Source: Cephalotus follicularis
Taxonomy: Eukaryota; Streptophyta; Magnoliopsida; Oxalidales; Cephalotaceae
NCBI GenBank assembly: GCA_001972305.1
Contig: BDDD01000084.1
Coordinates: 1-64,000 of the forward strand
Reading direction: 5' to 3'
Length of the DNA stretch: 64,000 nt
Both the position numbers and the translations under genes were made by a program. How positions within the stretch are numbered: position 1 is the stretch's first letter; each line of letters starts with the position of its first letter. The notes beneath the pieces are model-generated. The model was given only the letters and a program-made list of their open reading frames with translations, was not told the origin of the DNA and searched no databases. Below are positions 32,579 through 45,235 of this stretch, in pieces.

Positions 32579-34015
32579 TGTTCACGTAAAAAGAATGTTT
32601 TAAAATTTATAGCCGCAAGTGCACGGATCATGCAGTAACGGGTCGAACGCAGGGAAACGTAAACTAGTTGTAATTTATCCAACCTAAGCGAAGTATACCA
32701 ATGTTGAGATAAACTATTAAAAACTACTCCTAATTATGCAAAGTAAAAGAAATAAACAAAACAAGAAATCTAAGCTTTAATAATTGAAAACGTTGAATTT
32801 AAAATACTAAGGAATAAAGCATGCAATAAATAAAAGAAAGGAAAATATATAATAAAGAAACGGTTTTAGGGTATAGAAACTCACCGTAGATTGTATTGAA
32901 CAATTCTATTGAGTTGAACGATCATACCTTGATAAACAACGAGAGCTAGGTCTATACGGAGTGCGGCGGTGATGACAAGACGTATGAGTAGACATGCTAG
33001 GTCTATACGAAGTACGGCAACGACGACAAATCGTATGAGTAGACTCCGTTGAATTGAGCACCATTTATTCACCAATTTTCAGCTTCACCGACAAGATGTT
33101 TGTGGATTTTAATCAGACAGACAAAGTGTGTGCGAAGGCAGAAATATTGAAGAACAAATCAAATATTCAAGGATTTTTATTGATGGAATTGAAACAATAA
33201 CAATCTAGGCTTGTTCTTCCCTAAAACCTTGAAAAGTTTAGCTACTAGACATTGTAAAAATAAAACTAATGAGAAAAGGTGGCTATGTCCACACACTCTG
33301 ACCTATTTGGCCGAAATAACATTGTTTATATACTACAAAGTTGATAAAAAACGGAATAAAAGCAATCCTAGTTACAAAATATGGCAAAAATCTAAACTTT
33401 CTATTTCTGCTGCAGAAAAGACGTCGACTTCTTTTGGAAAGGCGTCGACTTCTTTGTGTAAAAATCACGACATTGCTGAGATGCGAGTGAAAGGTGTCGA
33501 CTTCTTTTGTGAAAGACGTCGACTTCTTTGCTCCAAAAGTTACAGACCAATGTTATTCAAAGACATCGATGTAATAGTTGAAAGACGTCGATCTTCATGA
33601 AAGGCGTCGACGTGTTTGTAAAAAGACATCGATCTCTTGTTCATAGCTCTTTGAAGATTGTTGCATTTTCCAGAAAAGACATCGACTTGTAACTAAAGAC
33701 GTCGACTTCTTTTCTCCAGCCCAGAAAGAACATCGATGCTTATGAAAGGAGTCGACTTCTGTGATGTATTCCCAGAAAAGACATCGACTTGTATTGAAAA
33801 GAGTCGACAACTTTGATCTGTTTTCTGCAGAATTTGCATTTCTTCAACCTTTGCACTTTAAACTCCAATTTTGCACACTTTTGGGTAGTATTTTTGTACT
33901 TTGGTCATTTAGCACTTGTACCTGAAAATCATTAAAACACAACCAAAGTAGTCTATTCCAAGCATAAAAATATCACAAATAATGCATTAAAAACAACACA
34001 TTTTTATGCTAAACA
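32579..34015 (-). mobile_element. Solo LTR inside the copia LTR, TSD CCAGT/CCAGC
   Basis: The paired copia LTR lacks this segment: its sequence passes directly through TTGCCAGCACTTGG near 40890. The insert reads TGTTTAGCATAAAAATG to TTACGTGAACA on the minus strand, flanked by CCAGT (32574-32578) and CCAGC (34016-34020). The sub-terminal GTGCACTTGCGG block is common near the ends of Athila/Ogre-type gypsy LTRs. A minus-strand TATATAAAC is at 33324-33332, with a GTCGAC island just upstream. No ORF. Confidence 0.8.
33415..33815. repeat. GTCGAC island in the nested solo LTR
   Basis: About a dozen AAAGACGTCGACTTCTTT-like units. On the minus strand the island lies upstream of TATATAAAC at 33324-33332. 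Confidence 0.8.
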
Positions 34016-34679
34016 CCAGCACCTGGCTAGTGCTGGGGAAGGCGGAAATAAAATTCAAGTAGTTACCACACAATGCATGCCAGCCGCTCAGGTCAAAGGA
34101 GACAACGCAGGCTATAGACCTACTAGTCACCATAGACTATACACTACCGAGACCATAGGAATCCTATTGACATTGGGTATAGACTATCCAAATAGGTTTC
34201 CTATTGGTGGGTCAGTCCAGTGTCATGCACTCTAGCATACACCTCACATTCAGCTTTAAGGGTAAACCCAATTGGCTACGAGATAACCAACCTCCACTGC
34301 TAACCCGGGAGAAAGCTTCACGTGACAAGTCTTCACGGTTCATCAATGGCCCTTAAGAAAGTGAACCTATGACTTAGGACATTTGTCACAGGGAATAAGG
34401 ATCTCATTCTTGTATCCCTCTCGGCAAGAAATCCAACCCTTTGAATGTGACAGGACGCTATTATGGCATACAGTTAATTATGTATATTTAGTTTGTTCCT
34501 TTTGGTTTGTTGGGGTGAGCCACATAGCCTTGCCAATATATAAAGATGCACATAGAATATAAAAGGAATTCATAATTGTATTAAATTAAGAGTGTTTATA
34601 TACAAACGAGCCATATCGTGGCATACAGGGACACCCCTAGTCCAACAATCTCCCACTTGGGCCTATTGCCACTACTACC

Positions 34680-37600
34680 GATAGCCTAAGCCCATAGCAC
34701 TCCGATGTCTCTCTAGAACTGTGCTGCTTAAGGCCTTGGTCAGTGGGTCTGCTAAGTTTGCCTCCGTGGCAACTCTCTCAAGAGTAATGTCTCCTCTGTC
34801 GATGTTTTCTCTAATAAGGTGATACCGTCGCTGTATGTGCTTGGAGCGATGATGAGATCGGGGTTCTTTGGCTGTGCAACAACCCCATTGTTGTCATAGT
34901 ATACCACAACTAGACGGTAATGGTTGGTACCACATCAAGTTCAGCAATGAACTTTCGCATCCAAACAGCTTCCTTAGCTGCATCTGAGGCTGCAACATAT
35001 TCTGCTTCAGTCGTGGAGTCAGCAGTAGTCTCCTGCTTAGAACTCCTCCAGCTCACAGCACCTCCGTTCAGGATGAAGACATATCCCGACACGGATTTGT
35101 GATCATCCGGATCATTATTGAAACTAGAGTCTGTAAAGACCTCTAATTTCAACTCACTGTCTCCTCCATAGACCAAGAAGGTATCCTGAGTCCTTCTCAG
35201 GTATTTGAGAACCCCCTTAATGGCCTCCCAGTATTTCTCACATGGGTCGGACTGAAATCGACTATCCATTCCCAAGGCGTAGGGAACATCAGGCCTAGTA
35301 CAAAGCATGGCGTACATGATAGAGCCAACTGTCGAAGCATATGGATGCCTACTCATGCGAATCCTCTCCTCATTTGTCTGTGGAGACATCCTCTTGGAGA
35401 GACGAATTCCCTGGCCAATCGGAAGAAGGCCCCGCTTGGAATTCTCAAGGCCATACCGTTTCAGCACCTTGCTGATGTACTGGCTTTGGGAGAGTCCCAA
35501 CAACCTATTAGATCTATCTCTATATATCTTTATACCCAATACATAGGAAGCCTCTCCCAAATCCTTCATGGAGAAGTTCTTGGATAACCATACTTTGACG
35601 GACTGCAACATACCCACATCATTCCCTATGATTAGTATGTCATCCACGTGTAGCACCAAGAATGTGACATTCGCACCATCCTGTTTCTGGTAAACGCAAG
35701 GCTCATCAATGTTTTTGATGAAACCGAAAGTCTTAACGGTCTCGTCAAAACGGATGTTCCAGCTACGGGACGCTTGCTTAATGCTGTAGATCGACCTTTG
35801 GAGTTTACACACTCTCTGTGGATGCTCCATGGATGTAAACCCATCGGGTTGGGACATGTAAATGTCCTTTTCAAGAAAGCCATTCAAGAACGCTGTCTTG
35901 ACATCCATTTGCCATATCTCATAGTCCTAATAAGCGGCAATAGCAAGCAATATCCGGATGGACTTAAGCATAGCGACTGGTGAGAAAGTTTCGGTATAGT
36001 CGACTCTGTGTCTTTGCCTATACCCTTTCGCGACCAATCGTGGCTCCAATCTTCCTCTTGAAGATCCATTTGCAGCCAATAGGGTTAATACCCTCAGGTG
36101 CATCGACCAAGTTCCATACTTGGTTAGCGTCCATGGAGTCCATCTCGGATTTAATGGCCTCTAGCCATGCCCTTGATTCAGTGCTCTTTACTACCTCCTC
36201 GTAGCTGACAAGCTCATCGTCATCGATGTCGTTGAGTTCCTCAGTGTCCTCAATAAGAAAGCCATATCTCTTAGGAGGTACTAGAACTCTGCCTGATCTC
36301 CTCGTTAAAGGAGTGCCTAGCTGAGATCCACTCTCAGGTTGGGAGCCTTCCCCAACTGTGTTTGTAGAGGGTTGAACCTCTAATTCTTCCTCATCCTGTG
36401 GGCTTTCACCAGGTGACAACTCTCTTAACTCAACCTTGCTCCCATTGCTCCCTGCAAGCAGGTATTACTTCTCTAGGAATTTGGTAGTAAATGATACAAA
36501 AACCTTTTGATCGTTGGGATGGTAAAAGAAGTATCATTTTCTCTCCTTAGGATACCCCACAAACCTGCAACGATCCGCTCGGGCCTCCAGCTTAGAAGGA
36601 TCCGCCTTTTTAACATAAGCTGGACAGCCCCAAACCCTCAAATGGTTTAGGTTGGGTTTCCTCCCTTTGTACACCTCGTACAGAGTGGAGAGGACAAATT
36701 TTGAAGGAATCCGGTTTAGGATGTACACCGCCGCGTGCAGTGCATAACCCCAGAATGATATAGGAAGATCCACGAAAGACATAATGGACAGGACCATGTT
36801 CATCAAAGTTCGATTCCTCCGCTCAGTGACACCATTATGCTATGGTGTTCCTGGAGGTGTCCATTGAGAGAGAATTCCGTTATCCCTCAGATAACTCAGG
36901 AATTCAGCAGATAGGTATTTGCCACCTCAATTCGACCGGAGGATCTTGATGGGTTTACCCATTTGCTTTTCTACTTCTACTCTGAATTCTTTGAACCTCT
37001 CAAAGGCCTCAAACTTGTGTTTCATCAGAAACACATAACCATGCCGTGACAAGTCATCGGTAAAGGTGATGAAGTAGGGAAAACCTCCACTAGCATTGAC
37101 CAACATAGGTCCACATACGTCGGTGTGGACAAGAGCCAGTATGTCCATAGCCCTTTCTCCTATCCCGAAGAAGGGATATTTGGTCATCTTGCCAATAAGA
37201 CATGGCTCACACTCTGGAAAGGACTCCAGATCCTGGATGTCTAAAAAACCATCCTTAACCAAGCGTGTTAGTTTACCCAGACTAGGATGACCTAATCTAC
37301 AATACCACATGTATGAAGGGTTTACATCGCTTATCTCTCGTTGTCTTTTTGTGCTAGTTCCGGTTTGAATTTTTAAAGCCATTTGTGCATTAGTATTTAA
37401 AATATAGATCCCATTGTCAATGTCTCCCTCACATAAAAGAACATCGTTTTGCGTAAGTCTATAGCCATATGTAGAAAAAGTGAGCTCCATGTTGATCTCA
37501 TACAAATAAGAAACTGAAACAACGTTTCTAACCAAGTTCTTTACAAAGTAACAAGGATCAAGTTTAATTACATGGCCATTTCCCAAAAACAATTCAAAAA

Positions 37601-38704
37601 TTCCTATTTCCGTGGTTTGAATCCTCGATCCATCACCTAGACGCAAGTCCAATGCTTCAGCCTCTCTCAGCTGTCTAGCTCCTCTTAGCCCCTGCAAAGA
37701 GTTACAAATGTTAGTACCACAACCCGAATCTAAAACCCAAGTTGAACTAACATTGGTAGCTAGAAAAAGCTCAATCATGAAAGTACCTGCCCCTGAGGCA
37801 CCCCCTGATTTGGACTTTTGGAACTCACTGCACTGTGATCTCCAATGCCCATGCTTTCGGCAATAGAAGCAACAGTCATCATCATGCAGCTACCGGATCG
37901 TATCTAGAACTGATCCCCCAACCACTGGCCTCGTCGGCGCAACTGGTCGTCTCCCTTTGTTCTTCTTCTTCCCTTTAGGTTTCATGGGCGCCTTGCCCTT
38001 GGACTTGGATCATCTTGATCCACTCCTTCTAGAAGCTGTCGTGGAAGAAGTAGATGGGAGAAGCATCACATCAGACTTGGACCTACCGTGGCCCATGTCT
38101 GCTTCGGCCGTACGAAGCATTTCCATAAGTTCAGGCAGATTAGTATCCACCTTGTTCATGTGGAAATTTGTGATGAACTGGGAGTATGACCTAGGGAGGG
38201 ATGACAAAACCAGGTCAATGTAGAAGTCATTGTCCATGGTAAGATCTAACTGAGCCAGCTGCTCAAGAAGATCTATCATCTTCAATCCATGTGCGTGGAC
38301 AGAAGATCCCTCGGCCATCTTAGTGCAGAAGAGCTGACGAGACAAGTTAAAACTCTCAGTCCTCGACCGGGATCCATACAACTTCTGAAGATGGAGAAGT
38401 ATGGCTCCTAGGGTATCAAGCTTCTCGTACTGTCTTTGCAATTCTGGGACCATACCCAAAATTTCTAAGCAACGAGCTTGCTCGTCCTCATCTAACCATT
38501 TGGCACTCTTGGCCTTTTGCTCTTCCGACGGGTTGACTCCCAGTCTAGGGGGCTCTCAGTCATGATATGAGCAAGCTTCATGCTAGTGAGTGCCAAGAGC
38601 AAGTTGCACCGCCAGTCCAAGAAATTAGGACCCGTAAGCTTATTTGTTTCAAGTACCCATGATAGTGCTGAGCAAACAGACATTATAGCAGAATATGGTG
38701 ACAC
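34680..38704 (-). pseudogene. Copia (Angela/Tork-like) gag-pol, decayed
   Basis: On the minus strand, in order: Gag (38704-38010, frame shift near 38480); CCHC knuckle CFYCRKHGHWRSQC (37890-37845); protease with LDSGCGTNIC (about 37730); integrase with HTDVCGP and TDDLSR (37120-37050), a stop at 36924-36926 in the expected RSD-GGEY site, and NGVTERRNR (36830); RT with MDVKTAFLNG (35908), HVDDILI (35650) and RPDVPYA (35295); RNase H with DSSF and STTEAEY (35110-34985), continuing to about 34680. Frame shifts near 36000 and after 34910, plus several stops, rule out function. The motif style resembles BARE/Angela elements. The order gag-PR-IN-RT-RH proves Ty1/copia. Confidence 0.92.
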
Positions 38705-39022
38705 AACCTATATAAGAGGAAACAAAAGAGAGTCTAATTAGCAAATCATTCCAATTATATTATTACCATAATACTTGGTCTTTAGAAATTATGGTTCCTC
38801 CCACTATTCTAATCATATCCCACACCCCCATGTGAAATTCGGGAAGCCTCTCGTTTCCTAGTAGGGATCGGAATCTATCCACAATACCATGGTCCCGACT
38901 GTGGTCATGCAAACCATAATACTTGAATAAATAGGTACGAGTACCAAATGGGCCGGGAGGCCGAATATAGTATCGGATCTTACGTATGGGCGAGAGGTCC
39001 TAATGTAAATTGGGCGACCACT
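38705..39022 (-). other. Copia 5' leader, no standard primer site
   Basis: 318 non-coding bases between Gag and the 5' LTR. The bases next to the LTR read AGTGGTCGCCCAATTT on the minus strand, which does not match the usual TGGTATCAGAGC beyond TGGT. The site is either decayed or uses another tRNA. Confidence 0.5.
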
Positions 39023-41090
39023 TGTTGGGAACGCTCGGCCGGAGCGAAGTGGAAGACGTTACAATTCGGACTTAGGGGTTTAGGGCCAATTAACTTTAAA
39101 ATTCTCTCAATTGGTTAATTTCCAAGCAATGGAATTCCCTAAGCTAAGTCCAAAAGGTCCCAATAAATGCCAAGGAACATCTAATCAACATCCAATTAAA
39201 CCGAAACCATAAACCCAAGCAATGGGCTCAACGGGTTGATAAAGCTAGGGTTGCCATCAACCTTAGGATTGGACATTAACAACGGCTCACAAGGAATAAC
39301 ACACAAAACCCTAGCGATAGCCCAATCAACCCTCACCCACATCACCCCTAACCATAAAAGATGATAAACAAAGCAACATTTGAGAACCATGGAAGTTTTG
39401 GCAAGGGTTCACACACCCACATCAAGACCCACTGCCATGGCACCACAAAGGACAGAAGAAACGGATTCTTACCGGAGGTGAAGACTCATTCCTTCAAGAT
39501 ATCTCCCTCTACACTTTGTCCTCAAAAACCCAAGCACCTCCAAGCGAATCCTCAAGCCACGTATGAGGAGGATGAAGGCCAAGTGTTTAAACCTAGTCTA
39601 AATCACTCTAGCTAAACATAACAAGCAGTGTACAAGTTATCTCCACATATTATGACGTTTGAGTGGTGAAAGGAGACTTGGAAATGGCTGCTTTAACGCA
39701 GCAGGTGACACAGCCGTCGACGCGTTGGCGATAGGCGTCCACACGTTGGAGAGCAGGTAGAAGAGATTGCATGGGAGTGAAGAGAGAGAAAGAAAGAGTC
39801 CAAGTGTGTTCAGCAAGTTTCTCTCAAACTATTTATAGTGCTAACTTTCTCTCTTCTCTTGGCGTCAACGTGTACACAAGGCGTTGACGTGTACGCGTCT
39901 CACATTACGAAATGGCGTCAACGCCAGAGATAATATGAGACAGGTGCATAGTGTCATTTGTCTTCGCGTCAATGCCAAAACCCATGGCATCAACGCGTAA
40001 AGCCCCTAGTTTTTTCAGTGTTAACGCAATGCTCTCCATAGCGTTAACGCCCAACGGACTTTCTAGTTTAGACGTAAACGTGATGCCCTCTTGGCGTCGA
40101 CGTGTAAAGCTACCGGTTTTTCCAGTGTTAACGCAATCCCTTCGCGTCTACACCGAGTAACTCAACTAGACATTGGCGTCAACGCACAACTAAGGCGTCG
40201 ACGCCCAAGACAAAGAAAGAAGACACTCTCTTCTATTTCCAGATAAGCCTTCACATGAAATATTTCATCGTGGTATTACACGGACCTAAATCCATGCAAA
40301 TGAAATACTCACTGGCCAAAAAACATCTTCCCTGATGCTGTCCTTTCACTAAATGATATGTGTCCCGCCACATACCAACCTATTCAAAGTCAGGCAGGAC
40401 CCGAAAGCATGTTTTTCTTCGGTATGATGATAAATTCCCAGTGCACCCCGTCATCTGGTACGAGCACTCTAATAGTACACAGACTATTAAAGCACCCCCG
40501 ATGTGAGTGTAGTCACCCCCCTGATCCGTGTATTACCACGTCTATCAGTAATGGTCCGAATAGCCATTCGCTTTATCCAGTCATTGGTATATGTGTCATG
40601 TTTCCCTCGTCATACATGGCTTCGATCACAGGCTAGGGTTTGGATGAATGTCACCCCTAGTAGTGCTGTGATAGCTATGAATCTATGATCACACTGAGAC
40701 TATCGACGGACCTCCCATGGGAACCTCTCGTTCCTAGTCCACCTATGCCTGATCAGGACTTTTAAGTCTGCAACGTACATAGACAAATAAAGTCGGTCAC
40801 CCTCTGCCCGGGTGTGACGATCCCATCTTGCGTACTCGCCCATTCATCTCAATGCAGCTCCCATAAGACCCAAAGACAACCCTTTTGCCAGCACTTGGCT
40901 AGTGCTGGGGGAGGCGAAAATCAAAGTCAAGTAGTTACCACATAATGCATGCCAGCCGATCAGGTCAAATGAGACAACACAGGCTATAGACCTACTAGTA
41001 ACCACAAAATATACACTACCGAGACCATAGGAATCCTATTGACATTGGGTATAGACTATCCAAATAGGTTTCCTATTGGTGAGTCAGTCC
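39023..41090 (-). repeat. 5' LTR of the nested copia element, truncated
   Basis: Matches 30731-34190 minus its insertion. Homology ends at 41090, where the other LTR continues ~460 bases further. The break lies at a GYGTCAT microhomology shared with the following gypsy sequence. The outer LTR end and its TSD were therefore lost by deletion. A minus-strand CTATAAATAG is at 39829-39838. Confidence 0.88.
39857..40208. repeat. GCGTCAACG island in the copia 5' LTR
   Basis: Counterpart of 31545-31890, directly upstream of the minus-strand TATA box at 39829-39838. Several units are closer to GCGTCGACG than in the other LTR, so units have diverged between two copies that were identical at insertion. 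Confidence 0.75.
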
Positions 41091-41185
41091 GCGTCATAAT
41101 TAATTGCGCATTTGGGCCAAGTAGCAAGGCCTCAAATGGTCTTCCTCCAATACTAAGCCCATAAAATGAAGACCAGGGGGGTATA
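41091..41185 (+). other. Last internal bases of the gypsy element with polypurine tract
   Basis: 95 bases ending in CCAGGGGGGTATA, the likely polypurine tract, directly before the 3' LTR. Confidence 0.7.
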
Positions 41186-41698
41186 TGATATGAAAAAATT
41201 TCTACCCAAAACCAAATCGCCACGTGTCCCCTAGAAAAATGAGACAAGTGTCCTCTAAAGCTACGGACACGTGGTCGGGTCATTTGCAATCTGAAAAAAC
41301 AACACACAATGTAACGCTCCGGCGTAAAACAGGGAAATGGCGAGATACTCGGTCGTTTCCTAGGGGTACAATAATCATCTTCGTAATGCAAGCTAATTGT
41401 GGGGAAGCAGTTACGACCAAGTGATCCTATAAAAACCACAAAGCAACACTTTACACAGGTCGGTCAATTTTAGACTTAAAAAACCTTGTTGTTTTCTTCT
41501 CTGCCACTATCTAACTTAAGCATTGAAGAGTCCCTGGGAGTAAAACCTCCTGGACCTATGATTATTTTACTTTTTGTGTGCAGGGGAGATCATAAAACAC
41601 CTTACCACCACCATTCTCAAAGCGTTCGGTGCATTTTCCTCCACAAATCAAGTTTCTACACGTAGGAGACTGTTGTGGTATTGATTTCGACATCAACA
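41186..41698 (+). repeat. 3' LTR of the Tat/Athila-like gypsy element
   Basis: 513 bases, closely matching 29470-29985, ending GACATCAACA and followed by the ATGAT duplication at 41699-41703. This fixes the outer element as 29470-41698. Confidence 0.92.
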
Positions 41699-41703
41699 AT
41701 GAT

Positions 41704-42219
41704 AATTATACACACACACACACACACACACACTAGTTGAACATCCCGCGTAAATAACGGACTGATCAAAATCCTCAAAAATGAATCACTCAACAGGAGG
41801 GCAATGTGTCATACATTATACTTTTAAACATAATCGAATTATGAATTATCATATGATTTTAGAACTTGAATATACAAAATCATTATTTAAAGACAAACTT
41901 TGGTCACTTCAGTTATTTAGGAAACTATATTTTAGGGCTGCAATAAAAAAAATATTGAAAATTGAGTTATTTATAATTTCTAAACTAGAGACTAACTTGT
42001 AATTTTATTAGGAGTATAATTGAAAATAAAATTTGAAATTCATAAAATTACTAATATAAGCATGAGGTAACATGTTTGCATCTGTTTTTTTTTAATCATT
42101 TTGCATGTAAGTACATATTCAAAAAAATTAAGGCTAAAATATGATTTTATTAGTGCGAAAGTGAAATAATCCGTAATATGCCAAAATAATTTTGATACAT
42201 TACATCCAGACTTCATATT
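41704..42219. other. AT-rich spacer with a CA microsatellite
   Basis: A CA repeat of about 11 units at 41713-41734, then AT-rich sequence with no convincing ORF, repeat or RNA gene. Confidence 0.7.
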
Positions 42220-42471
42220 TGTAGCGACCCGAACTATGTATTGCATCTTTACTGTGTTATTGTACCATATTGTACTGTACTGATATTGATTGGATTATAG
42301 CATTATATGCTCATTCTCACATTATTGCTTATGCATACACATTCATATTATCGTTCGGGGTACGTTTAAGCTAAGTTTCGGGGTATGGGACCGAGATTAT
42401 TGTCTGTCGTATACTTTGAATCAGTTATTCCCACATGTTTTACCCCACTTATCAAAATATCTCACAATCTC

Positions 42472-42525
<54 letters not shown>

Positions 42526-44876
42526 TCCCTCTTCTCCTCTCTCATTCTTCACACCACAACACCACAAAACAGCTGTCTTTAGCTCTCTACCTCCTGCAGA
42601 CACCACACCAACACCATTGAAGGAAGATTAGAGCTTCTCCTTACATCTACAACATCCATTGAAGCTTGACAGCACTTTGGGAACACTAGACTTGAGTCTA
42701 ACCTCCATTGTTTGATTGATTCTCAACACCAACAAGCTTCAAAGTATTTGGTAAAATTTCTCTACATAAAATGCTTAAGATTATTCACATATATGTTGTT
42801 ATTGACTGATTATATTGATTGCATTGATCGAAAACTGATTGTATTGGACATTGATTGACTTTTAGGGTTTTGGATTGAATTTGACCTAGAAATGATCTAG
42901 GGTTGAATTGATGGATTTAAATTGATACAAATTGTTACAAACTCTAAGTAACCTTTACAAACATCTGGATTTGAAATAAAATGATTTACCAAAAGATAGG
43001 ATTGAAAATGAACTTGAAACTTAAAATAAAACATGTGTTCTGCCTAAGCGCTGACACTTTACCTTCAGCGTCGCCGCTTAGTGCAGTTTTACACTTAAAA
43101 CAGGACGATGCTTGACCTAAGCGCTGACGTTTATAGTCCAAGCGTCACTAGATCCTTAACCTAGGTTGTTTTCCCTGTGTTAAGCGATGATGCCATGCTA
43201 ATTAGGCTAAGCGCCAACGCTTAAGCTTGGGCGCACCGCTTTGCAATCCTCATACAGAAATGAATTAAGGCCCTTAAGCGTCGTTGCTTGCCTTGAAGGC
43301 ATCGTCACTTAAGCCCTGTTTCCCACTTTTAAAAATTGTTTTCAATCCTTTTTAAAATGACTGCTTAACTGAATTGCACTTGAGATCACTCCAGCATTTT
43401 TAAACCGTTTTCTGCCTTGTTAGGCAGGTCATGATCTTTTGGTAGATCAATTGATTGTACAACACCATTAATTGACACGATTGACTGATTGATTCATTGA
43501 CCAATAGATTTCTTGACTGACTGATTATACTATGGTCCTCTCATCGACCGACCTATCGTATTGCACGATTGAGCAGTCGTGTTGATGATTGAGTGATAGA
43601 TTGTGATCATAGGCACCCTAGAAAAATCTATTCGAATACGCGTGGATTCCCCTCCGATTAGGTATTAGCTGCCTATTGGCTATTGATATCATCACTGACT
43701 GATTGATTGTTACCATAGGTGTCTTAGAGATCTCTAGTTAGGTACGTGTCGATTCCCCTCTGATTGGATATTGCCACCTGTTGGCTATTGATATTGATTG
43801 ATTGATTGTACTATACCATTCTTATAAGAGCAACCTCGCGACTCTAATCAGGAGCCATGCGATAGTTATATACATTCGTTTGTTCCCTCTAACTAGACCA
43901 TTATCACCTTAGGGTTACTGAATTGATTCACCGACAGGAGGAATTGCTATACTCTGGTCCACCTACCCGTAGAGCATGTCGTGCTTAAGTGGCATCCACC
44001 ATATGGCATCCACCACTGAGCACATGCTCAACTAGCACCCACTACTGAGTATAAGAACTTGGGTGGACATCACTGAGTAGCAATGACACCCATCATTAAC
44101 TATGTACTTAGATAGTACCCCCTACTAACTAGGTTTAATTGATCGAGTTGGTTGACTAGAGAGAACTAGACCCGTCTAGCTACCTTTTTCGAAGGACTAC
44201 CTTCCGTGGTTAGGCTATCGATACTGATACTGACACTGTAACACTGATTGGAGGTTACATGCTTTATAGGATTCACTGGGTGTATTCATACACCACAATT
44301 GATTGTCTGATAGATGATTAATAGGATTGAATGATTTGATCTCATTCCTATACATCGGTATGGGATGGTAGTATACGAATGGTGGATCATAATTGGCATT
44401 CTTGCATTCACACACTATCCACTGCTACTGTACGCATAGACATTTTATACACTGATATTGTACACCGATACTGCATACTGTTTATCTAGTATAATCAAAG
44501 TATGAGGATATGTCTACTTGGCCCTATTGTCATTCGGGATAAGGCATTTACTTTGATACAGGGAACAGAGCAGTATCTAGTAGTCATGAAGAGTGATAAT
44601 TATAGTGGAGGATTGAAGATTGAAGCTCTTGGACCTTATCTCTTTAATTATATCATGTATGAGTACTGTACAATGTTGGTCTATGTATCATCCTATTCGA
44701 GCTTGTAATAACTTGTATGATTGTTATCATTATGTTTTACAAGCTTGGAACATGTTGTAATAAAGTTTTAAATTATCCTACTTTTTGATATGCTACCTAG
44801 GCTTGACTATTGATTTTTGACTATATATCACATAAAGTAATGCCTCGGGTTTGTTACCCGGATGCAGGGTGTTGTA
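42220..44876 (+). repeat. 5' LTR of a second chromovirus-type gypsy element
   Basis: Starts TGTAGCGACCCGAAC and ends GGGTGTTGTA. Its layout parallels the solo LTR at 18030-20298: CT-rich tract, GGTAAAATTTC, TTGATTGA repeats and an AAGGACTACCTTCCGTG block near 44195 that is shared with 19610. It contains a 42 base CT microsatellite (42479-42521) and an AAGCGYTGACGC-like island (43035-43310). The downstream primer site and gag confirm it as a 5' LTR. Confidence 0.85.
43035..43310. repeat. AAGCGCTGACGC-type motif island in a chromovirus LTR
   Basis: Repeated CTAAGCGCTGACAC, CAGCGTCGCCGCTTAG and TTAAGCGTCGTTGCTT units, in the same relative place as the GTCGAC island of the solo LTR at 18030-20298. 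Confidence 0.65.
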
Positions 44877-44890
44877 GTTGATATCAGAGC
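44877..44890 (+). promoter_or_regulatory. Primer-binding site for initiator tRNA-Met
   Basis: GTTGATATCAGAGC directly after the LTR, one mismatch to TGGTATCAGAGC. Confidence 0.75.
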
Positions 44891-44990
44891 AAATATCGGC
44901 ATGCTAAGTTAAGTATCGAATTGTAGTGATAAGTCCAATTGAATGATTCATGCTATGAATCTAACCTTTTTCTTTCTAAGGTAGATAATA

Positions 44991-45235
44991 ATGACAGAAG
45001 AAGACGTGCTCGCGGAGTTAGACGTAATGCTCCACCTCCTGCCATTGAGGATGAATTTGTGTATGAAAATGCTTTCCCTGAGTATGACTCTGATGCTCAC
45101 CTCCAGAGCTGATCCTGAGATATGGAGGCAGATGTGTACGACCATGGCACAAATTGGAAATCTCTTGGGACGCAGAGTTGTCAGAGCTAAACGGAGACCA
45201 TGAAGGGATAGTGTTTTGAACCAATTCTTGAAACG
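44991..45235 (+). pseudogene. Start of a chromovirus Gag, truncated
   Basis: Across two frames this encodes a counterpart of 51996-52260: an arginine-rich start, an NAFPEYD motif, then ADPEIWRQMC and a VRAKRRP block. It stops at about 45235 and unrelated AT-rich sequence follows. Stops and a shift near 45110 break it. With the LTR it forms a 5' remnant, related to but distinct from the Tekay-type element at 51.9-56.1 kb. Confidence 0.8.

Larger units (their letters stand above)
30731..34647 (-). repeat. 3' LTR of the nested copia element, carrying another solo LTR
   Basis: Begins TGTTGGGAACGCTCGG and ends CCTAGTCCAACA on the plus strand. It is colinear with 39023-41090, except for a 1.4 kb insertion (32579-34015) and a further ~500 bases (34190-34647) lost from the other LTR. 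The polypurine tract is the complement of ATCTCCCACTTGGGCC at 34648-34663. A TATA box in minus orientation is at 31514-31523. Confidence 0.88.

Noticed and set aside
38990..39022. Standard primer-binding site next to the copia 5' LTR
   Set aside because: The expected TGGTATCAGAGC is not there; only TGGT matches, so no site is called.
42420..42631. ORFs with serine-leucine repeats on three frames and arginine-glutamate repeats on the other strand
   Set aside because: They are translations of a CT microsatellite within an LTR.
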